This document shows, one piece after another, positions 22,401 to 26,378 of a DNA stretch of 26,378 nucleotides (its first letter is position 1; each line of letters starts with the position of its first letter). The position numbers and the translations under genes are program-made. The notes under the pieces were generated by a model. That model had not been told where the DNA came from, did no database searches, and worked only from the letters and a program-made list of their open reading frames with translations. Source of the stretch: Candidatus Saccharibacteria bacterium UBA3304 (GTDB taxonomy: Bacteria > Patescibacteriota > Saccharimonadia > Saccharimonadales > Saccharimonadaceae); assembly GCA_002361425.1 (NCBI GenBank), contig DESW01000010.1:1-26378 (forward strand). The letters are read 5' to 3'.

Positions 22401-22958
22401 ATGGCGAAAAAGAAAGTCCGTCGTTCTGAAGCGGCGCATCTTCGTAAAATGAGATTTATTTGGGTTGTTGCCTTATTCTTTTTGGTGCTCCTAGTCTTAT
22501 TGGATGTCATTATTGTTCGTAACCAACTTCATCCAGTTAACCGCGCTCTTTCCGAGCCAATCGACTATTCTAAAATTCATTTTGAGGGGTTAGCAATCGA
22601 TAAAGACGCTCCAGCTGAGGTGCTCGAGCATCCAATCGTAGATTCTAACTATGACTATTCCTGGAATAATATTTCGGTTGCAGTCGACAATAATAATGTT
22701 ATTACGCGCCTTGGTTTCTATACGACCGAGCCATCCGCTAATGACCTCGCATCCGAGGGTGCAAACATTAATAATACTTATATTGATTATCGCGACTATC
22801 CGCTTCTCTCAATTTCGGATTTTGTGACCTACTTCGGATATACGAAGATTACTAACTTCGATCATTATAAATATCTAACCTATCAGGATGATAACTACGC
22901 TGTAGATATTACGCTCTACGACAGCAAGATTTACAACATTGAACTCTATAAAAAATAA
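22401..22958 (+). CDS. Single-helix extracytoplasmic protein, unknown
   Basis: The protein has 185 residues. A basic N-terminus (AKKKVRRSEAAHLRKMR) is followed by one helix (about residues 19-40, FIWVVALFFLVLLVLLDVIIV). This gives an inside-N, outside-C topology by the positive-inside rule. The ~140-residue outer part is rich in Asn, Asp and Tyr (YDYSWNNISVAVDNNNVITRLGFYT; DDNYAVDITLYDSKIYNIELYKK), typical of small beta-rich envelope domains in this lineage. No family is recognised. AGGGAAGG precedes ATG 22401, and the transcript ends at the terminator at 22964. Its neighbours at 21453 and 23151 are also structural-looking, but nothing shows they act together. Confidence 0.85.
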   Translation: MAKKKVRRSEAAHLRKMRFIWVVALFFLVLLVLLDVIIVRNQLHPVNRALSEPIDYSKIHFEGLAIDKDAPAEVLEHPIVDSNYDYSWNNISVAVDNNNVITRLGFYTTEPSANDLASEGANINNTYIDYRDYPLLSISDFVTYFGYTKITNFDHYKYLTYQDDNYAVDITLYDSKIYNIELYKK

Positions 22959-22963
22959 ACATT

Positions 22964-22994
22964 AAAAAATCCACGACAAGTTCGTGGTTTTTTG
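22964..22994. terminator. Bidirectional terminator shared with tRNA-Trp
   Basis: CCACGA pairs with TCGTGG around CAAGT. It is followed by TTTTTT on the plus strand and by ATTTTTT on the minus strand. It ends the gene at 22401 and the tRNA transcript, which meets it 4 nt after CCA. Confidence 0.88.
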
Positions 22995-22997
22995 TTG

Positions 22998-23073
22998 TGG
23001 CAGGGGCGGCAAGACTCGAACTCGCGACACCTGGTTTTGGAGACCAGTGCTCTACCAACTGAGCTACGCCCCT
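22998..23073 (-). tRNA. tRNA-Trp (anticodon CCA)
   Basis: A complete cloverleaf on the minus strand: 7-bp acceptor AGGGGCG/CGCCCCT, D-arm GCTC-AGTTGGTA-GAGC, anticodon stem CTGGT/ACCAG with loop CTCCAAA (anticodon CCA), T-arm GCGAG-TTCGAGT-CTTGC, discriminator G73 and an encoded CCA tail. From memory it is very close to E. coli tRNA-Trp. A TGG-TATAAT -10 (23086-23091 complement) lies 13 nt upstream. Trp anticodon CCA with UGA as stop argues against the UGA recoding known from Gracilibacteria and Absconditabacteria (SR1). Confidence 0.97.
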
Positions 23074-23085
23074 ACGTACTTGATA

Positions 23086-23121
23086 ATTATACCATAAATC
23101 ATATCTCTGTCATGCTACAAT
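23086..23121. promoter_or_regulatory. Divergent promoters of tRNA-Trp and the 23151 gene
   Basis: Minus strand: ATGACA, 16 nt, then TGG-TATAAT (23086-23091) for the tRNA. Plus strand: TGC-TACAAT (23116-23121) for the membrane protein. The two overlap back to back. Confidence 0.65.
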
Positions 23122-23150
23122 ATAAACATAAGCAGCGGAATGGGATATAG

Positions 23151-24098
23151 ATGACAAAACGAGTAGATAATTCCGAAGAAATAATCGTGAATGTAAAGAC
23201 AAGTAGAGTCGAGACTCTTGTTGATGATTTGCCATCTGCTAAAGATAGCGGATTAAAGCCTAGCCTAATATCTACTAATGAGCCAGAGCCATTTAATCCA
23301 TTTAGTGCGCTCGATTCTGCGCAGTCGTCTGAAGTTGTTTCTGGCACAATTGAAGTTAATGATGAATTGGACGCTGCCGCTGAGGCGGTGACTGCGAAAG
23401 AAATAACTCCAACGCCGGAATCGGTTGCTGCTGAGCTAAAAGAAGTTGCTGAGCACGCTGCGCCGGTCGATGACGAATTGGATGACGAACCGGAAACGAT
23501 CGCTGCGCCAACGTCTGACGATAAAACGAAAGAAAAGAAAATTCTACCAATTATCATTGCAGTCTGCGTCGTCTGTATAGCTATCATTGCGGTTTGCCTC
23601 TTCCTATATTTTTCCAAACCAAGCGAGACGGAAGCCGATGATGAAGTTGTAGATAACAGGCCAAAGACTACCACTTACGACTACGTGGTGGGCGCATGGG
23701 AATCGCAGGCGGAAGGTGGTTCTTGCTATGTTCTTTCTGAAGGGAAGACTTTCTACTGGCTCCGTAATTGTGGGGATTATGACGATAATTATTACTACGG
23801 TAATGTTGACATTATCTTGCGCGGTCAGAAAGCTTTGAGCGGTGCCGGCATGTCCTTTGACGAGGCTAAGAAAATGCTGCAAATCGACGATGACAGAATT
23901 ACTGAAGATGACGTTTTCTTAATTAATCTCCAGTCGACCGAACGCAAAGTTGGCGGCGTTGATACTACTTCTACGCTCGGCGCGGACCCAATTAGACTTC
24001 TATTTGTGCGCCACGGCTCCAGCAGTAAGGCCTATGGCTACCAGTTTAACTCTGGTGATATGTATGTCTTTGCATACAGCTCTGAATCAGTGCTATAA
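23151..24098 (+). CDS. Single-pass membrane protein with acidic inner and compact outer domain, unknown
   Basis: The protein has 315 residues. About 125 residues of acidic, low-complexity sequence (rich in Glu, Ala, Ser, Pro) precede one helix (about residues 128-150, ILPIIIAVCVVCIAIIAVCLFLYF). A ~160-residue domain follows, beginning VVGAWESQAEGGSCYVLSEGKTFYWLRNCGDYDDNYYYGN. The GAWES...GGSCYVLSEGKTFYWL opening resembles lipocalin-like or DUF4923-type small beta-barrel openings, but this is only a visual impression. Two Cys in the outer part could form a disulfide. With the acidic stretch inside and the folded part outside, it resembles other envelope proteins of this window. The start has no convincing Shine-Dalgarno; an upstream ATG at 23140 hits a stop after four codons. 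Confidence 0.82.
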   Translation: MTKRVDNSEEIIVNVKTSRVETLVDDLPSAKDSGLKPSLISTNEPEPFNPFSALDSAQSSEVVSGTIEVNDELDAAAEAVTAKEITPTPESVAAELKEVAEHAAPVDDELDDEPETIAAPTSDDKTKEKKILPIIIAVCVVCIAIIAVCLFLYFSKPSETEADDEVVDNRPKTTTYDYVVGAWESQAEGGSCYVLSEGKTFYWLRNCGDYDDNYYYGNVDIILRGQKALSGAGMSFDEAKKMLQIDDDRITEDDVFLINLQSTERKVGGVDTTSTLGADPIRLLFVRHGSSSKAYGYQFNSGDMYVFAYSSESVL

Positions 24099-24129
24099 TA
24101 ATTAAAACCTTAAAGTTCTAGGAGAAGTG

Positions 24130-24375
24130 ATGGACCCAAGTTATCTCAAGGACTTACTTTGGCGTGGGCGCGAAGTAGAGTTCGACTACGGCGCAAACCG
24201 TTACACAATCAAATTAGTTGATTACCGTTCGTCGACGGAATATGCATTCGGTCGTAAGTGGGGAAACAAAATTACCTCGGATTATTTTGACGACATTCTT
24301 TATCGTCGCGACTATGGTGCATCTTTGAGTGAGATGCTTAAAGAAGTTAGCAGTAGCAGTATTTATATCTATTAA
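24130..24375 (+). CDS. Small soluble protein, unknown
   Basis: The protein has 81 residues starting at ATG 24130, preferred over the adjacent in-frame GTG 24127 because GGAG (24121-24124) is spaced correctly for it. It is hydrophilic and aromatic, with Arg/Tyr/Asp-rich segments (DLLWRGREVEFDYGANRYTIKLVDYRSSTEYAFGRKWG) that suggest a small alpha/beta domain, and ends SSSSIYIY. No family is recognised. It lies 31 nt behind the 23151 gene; a TATAAT (24094-24099) overlapping that gene's stop may give it its own start. The DHH gene begins 18 nt after its stop, with its own -10 in the gap. Confidence 0.75.
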   Translation: MDPSYLKDLLWRGREVEFDYGANRYTIKLVDYRSSTEYAFGRKWGNKITSDYFDDILYRRDYGASLSEMLKEVSSSSIYIY

Positions 24376-24380
24376 TATGC

Positions 24381-24393
24381 TAAAATTATCTTA
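24381..24393 (+). promoter_or_regulatory. Leaderless-type extended -10 of the DHH gene
   Basis: ATATGC-TAAAAT (-10 at 24381-24386) is followed by 7 nt and ATG 24394, with no Shine-Dalgarno between. It closely resembles the pheS upstream sequence (TGCTAAAAT at 630-638). Confidence 0.62.
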
Positions 24394-25365
24394 ATGTACG
24401 ATAAATTTAGTGATTTTATTAAAGATAAACAACATATTTGTGTAATCCAGGCCGAGAACCCGGACGGCGATTCCTTAGGCTCCGCTTTGGCACTCGAAGA
24501 GGCGCTTGAGGGTAAGGAAGTATCGCTCTATTGTCCAGTCGATATTCCAAAATATATGCGTTATTTTGCGGGCTGGGATCGCGTTACCAACGACTTCGCC
24601 TATAAGGCTGACGCAATTATTATTGTTGATACTGCAAGCTCAACTTTGCTTAGCAAATTATTAGACGATCCAGTTATTCGCAACTGCCTTTATACGACAC
24701 CGGTGCTTGTAATTGACCATCATGAAACTGAGGCAGATCTCGACTTTGACTATGAGAGTATCATCGAGACAACCTCGAGCTGCTGCGCTTTGCTTTATAA
24801 AATCTTCACCGAGCAAAAAGTTGCTATCAATGCGCAGTGCGCTGAGCATTTGCTCTATGGTATTTTTGCCGATACGCTTGGTCTTACTTCGCCATCAACT
24901 AGTTCCGACGACTATCGCGCCGCTGCTTCTTTAATGGATGCCGGCGCAAACGTTGCTGAGATGGATGAGCGTCGCCGTGAATTTTCTAAGAAATCTCCAC
25001 GCATTCTCGATTACAAAGCAGATCTCATTAAACGTGTCGAGTACCATCTCGACGGTCGTCTCGCGACGGTCCTAATTCCGTTTGACGACATTCAGGAATA
25101 CTCCGACGAATACAATCCGAACGTTCTTATTCTTGAGGAACTTCGTCTTGTCGAAGGCGTAGAAGTTGCAGTTGCAATTAAGACCTATCCAGACGGGAAG
25201 TTGACTGGAAAAATTCGTAGTGTTAAGCCAATCGCCGATCAGCTTGCTGGTTTCTTTGGCGGTGGTGGCCATCCGTATGCTGCCGGCTTCCGTATTTATG
25301 AAGACTACGAAGCGACTATGCCAGAACTCGTTGGCGCAACCATGAAATTGCTCGACGAGCAATAA
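24394..25365 (+). CDS. DHH/DHHA1 phosphoesterase (NrnA/RecJ-like), variant motif I
   Basis: DHH-family enzymes hydrolyse nano-RNA, pAp or cyclic dinucleotides with two Mn ions. Motif I is NPDGDSLGS (D24, D26), motif II IIVDTAS (D79), motif III DHHE (108-110) and motif IV IFADTLGLTSPSTS. The C-terminal DHHA1 domain has the GGGGHPYAAGF substrate-binding loop (about residues 288-299). At 323 residues it has the usual NrnA length. Oddly, the first metal-ligand His of motif I (normally HxNPDGD) is Ala here (A20), while all other ligands are kept. From memory this is common in Saccharibacteria homologues, so it may be a lineage trait and not damage. Expression is predicted from a leaderless mRNA and ends at a strong terminator. 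Confidence 0.92.
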   Translation: MYDKFSDFIKDKQHICVIQAENPDGDSLGSALALEEALEGKEVSLYCPVDIPKYMRYFAGWDRVTNDFAYKADAIIIVDTASSTLLSKLLDDPVIRNCLYTTPVLVIDHHETEADLDFDYESIIETTSSCCALLYKIFTEQKVAINAQCAEHLLYGIFADTLGLTSPSTSSDDYRAAASLMDAGANVAEMDERRREFSKKSPRILDYKADLIKRVEYHLDGRLATVLIPFDDIQEYSDEYNPNVLILEELRLVEGVEVAVAIKTYPDGKLTGKIRSVKPIADQLAGFFGGGGHPYAAGFRIYEDYEATMPELVGATMKLLDEQ

Positions 25366-25397
25366 AAACCGCCTCTTCAATGAGGCGGATTTTTTTA
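25366..25397. terminator. Bidirectional terminator between convergent genes
   Basis: ACCGCCTC pairs with GAGGCGG around TTCAAT, followed by ATTTTTTT on the plus strand and TTTTT on the minus strand. It serves both the DHH gene and the TasA-like gene at 25398. Confidence 0.9.
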
Positions 25398-25994
25398 TTA
25401 ATATCCCCAAGCGGCTTCTTTTTGTGCGGCCGGTACGGTCTGCGCGGTGATATCTAGATGATATGTTGCGTTATCGTAAGTGTTAGTGTTGGTTGTACCG
25501 GTCTTGCCGTCAGTGGAATAAGTGACGTCGTCGACAAAGTTGATGTTACAGTTATAAGTGACGGATGCTAGCAATGAGGAAGTAGACTGGTCTTTATTGA
25601 GCGTACCTTTATAAACCCACCAATCGCCTTTCTGTTCCCAGTCATTTTGGTTCTGGAAATTAATAATTGCGACGCGCTGGTTTTGATAGGTTAGGCTAAG
25701 GTCGCTCGTCTTGCCGGCGCTAGTGCTGCCATTAACTTTCCAGTATTCTTCCATCTTGAAGCGTGCGGCGACTGGCGTATCGGATTTATTAGTAATGACT
25801 AGAGTCTTTGGCGTCGTGTCGCAGCTCTTCCAGTTTCTAGGGCTTTCGAATGTTTCGGTGTATTCGATATTATCGGACGCGGTCGTAAATACGTTTGCGA
25901 ATGATACGGAATCATTATAATATGCAACCGTTCCGCCAACTAGCGCAATCAAAGCAGCTAGTGCAGCAATTACGATAATACGCTTTTTCTTCAT
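25398..25994 (-). CDS. TasA-like secreted protein, single-domain
   Basis: This 198-residue protein is the minimal member of the family. A basic N-terminus and signal helix (residues 6-24, IVIAALAALIALVGGTVAYY) end in GGTVAYYND, a SipW-type export signal. The TasA-like domain then fills the rest: IEYTETFESPRNWKSC...PKTLVITNKSDTPVAARFKMEEYW and VTYNCNINF (the two conserved Cys), ending AQTVPAAQKEAAWGY. It lacks the C-terminal modules of the genes at 9890 and 12274, so it is a good candidate for the main fibre subunit, with the others as modified or tip forms (inference). The leader is ~33 nt from a TGC-TTAAAT -10 (26034-26039 complement), with only a weak AGG as Shine-Dalgarno. Confidence 0.88.
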   Translation of the reverse strand: MKKKRIIVIAALAALIALVGGTVAYYNDSVSFANVFTTASDNIEYTETFESPRNWKSCDTTPKTLVITNKSDTPVAARFKMEEYWKVNGSTSAGKTSDLSLTYQNQRVAIINFQNQNDWEQKGDWWVYKGTLNKDQSTSSLLASVTYNCNINFVDDVTYSTDGKTGTTNTNTYDNATYHLDITAQTVPAAQKEAAWGY

Positions 25995-26012
25995 GAGTGT
26001 TAGGCCTGTTTA

Positions 26013-26031
26013 TTTTGCAAAATATTTGCAA
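26013..26031. promoter_or_regulatory. Paired TTTGCAA sites upstream of the TasA-like gene
   Basis: TTTTGCAAAA (26013-26022, a perfect palindrome) and TTTGCAA (26025-26031) give two TTTGCAA copies 11 bp apart, one helical turn. They lie beside the minus-strand -10 TTAAAT (26034-26039) and near the plus-strand promoter at 26068. A regulator site is plausible but unproven. Confidence 0.4.
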
Positions 26032-26067
26032 CTATTTAAGCATAAGCACTACCGTCCTGTCAAGTGA

Positions 26068-26079
26068 TATAATAGAAGT
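26068..26079 (+). promoter_or_regulatory. Leaderless-type extended -10 of the last gene
   Basis: TGA-TATAAT (26068-26073), exactly 6 nt (AGAAGT), then ATG 26080. Confidence 0.65.
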
Positions 26080-26378
26080 ATGAAGCAGTCATTCCCGCAC
26101 AAAATGATGGCGAAAATTGTCAAAGCGCTCGATCCGCGTTTTGAAAAATATCGCGAAAAACCGATGTCCGAATCGGAAAAAGTGCGCGAGAAGGACCTTG
26201 AGAAATACGAAAAACAACTTGTCGATGCAGTAAAAATGGAGCACGATAACTTCGTGCCGCAATCCGAAAAAGAATTAGTTCAGGTGATTCGTCGTGCACC
26301 ACGCGAAGTTTTAAGCGTGCGTGATCGTAATCTAATTTCCGGCGCTATGTCATTTGCAAAACGCCGCGCAATGCTCAT
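26080..26378 (+). CDS. Possible CBS/CorC-type protein, 3' end off the window
   Basis: A 99-codon open start that continues past the window. The first ~70 residues are charged and helical (MKQSFPHKMMAKIVKALDPRFEKY; MSESEKVREKDLEKYEKQLVDAVKMEHD), with no signal peptide. The visible end, PREVLSVRDRNLISGAMSFAKRRAML, resembles the segment that precedes the CBS-domain pair in HlyC/CorC-family proteins (EREMI...VLEFG-type, followed by MVPR), which suggests an ion-homeostasis or regulatory CBS protein. This call is weak without the C-terminal part. No Shine-Dalgarno is present, and the -10 spacing predicts a leaderless mRNA. Confidence 0.7.
   Translation, partial: MKQSFPHKMMAKIVKALDPRFEKYREKPMSESEKVREKDLEKYEKQLVDAVKMEHDNFVPQSEKELVQVIRRAPREVLSVRDRNLISGAMSFAKRRAML

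Noticed and set aside
1..26378. UGA recoding to Gly, as in some CPR lineages
   Set aside because: Family-conserved genes (pheS, pheT, sbcB, the ABC genes, the DHH gene) align to normal lengths without in-frame UGA, and pta ends at a UGA where the family ends.

Overview
The window looks like chromosome from a small-genome Patescibacteria (CPR) bacterium, most likely a Candidatus Saccharibacteria (TM7) relative. This is inferred from gene content and protein style, not from a marker gene. The clues are compact mostly single-gene transcription units, several short family variants (PheS, Pta), many one-helix surface proteins with no recognisable family, TasA-like surface proteins with an NWxxC...NC signature, and a DHH phosphoesterase with an unusual motif I. 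The standard genetic code fits: UGA acts as a stop, and a tRNA-Trp(CCA) is present.

Layout. 1-565: the start of a Lys/Ala-rich protein (minus strand) diverges from a small tail-anchored membrane protein across a shared, palindrome-bearing promoter region. 648-4786: pheS-pheT (4-residue overlap region) followed by a membrane-anchored FKBP-type prolyl isomerase and a terminator. 4848-5835: a strong promoter, a 166-nt highly structured leader that appears able to sequester the ribosome-binding site, an unknown three-helix membrane protein and a terminator. 5834-9822: exonuclease I (minus) diverges from an OafA/OatA-type acyltransferase-SGNH protein that is translationally coupled to a coiled-coil envelope protein. 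9823-13809: two TasA-like surface proteins (one with BspA-type repeats, one with a DUF6273-like C-terminal region) flank a short phosphotransacetylase. 13854-16315 (minus): a GT4 glycosyltransferase and a GH57 glycoside hydrolase, a probable alpha-glucan/glycogen module. 16400-17020 (minus): an unknown protein with a near-consensus promoter and its own terminator. 17118-20667 (minus): a heterodimeric ABC exporter with one degenerate ATP site. 20685-21408 (minus): a 785-nt stretch without protein genes that holds two tandem, independently promoted and terminated structured RNAs that resemble each other. 21453-24375: a Pro/Glu-repeat protein, one-helix envelope proteins, a tRNA-Trp and a small unknown protein. 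24394-26378: a DHH/DHHA1 phosphoesterase, a third TasA-like protein (minus) and the start of a probable CBS/CorC-like protein.

How it works together. Housekeeping functions (Phe-tRNA synthesis, tRNA-Trp, ExoI, Pta, DHH nuclease) are interspersed with a rich cell-surface programme: TasA-like proteins, wall O-acetylation, an exporter, a periplasmic-type PPIase and several anchored extracytoplasmic proteins. That suits a bacterium living attached to other cells. Promoters share an extended -10 (TGn-TAnAAT). Several genes have the -10 exactly 6 nt before the ATG and no Shine-Dalgarno, which predicts leaderless mRNAs. The most unusual items are the tandem paralogous structured RNAs (20685-21408) and the switch-like leader at 4883-5048.
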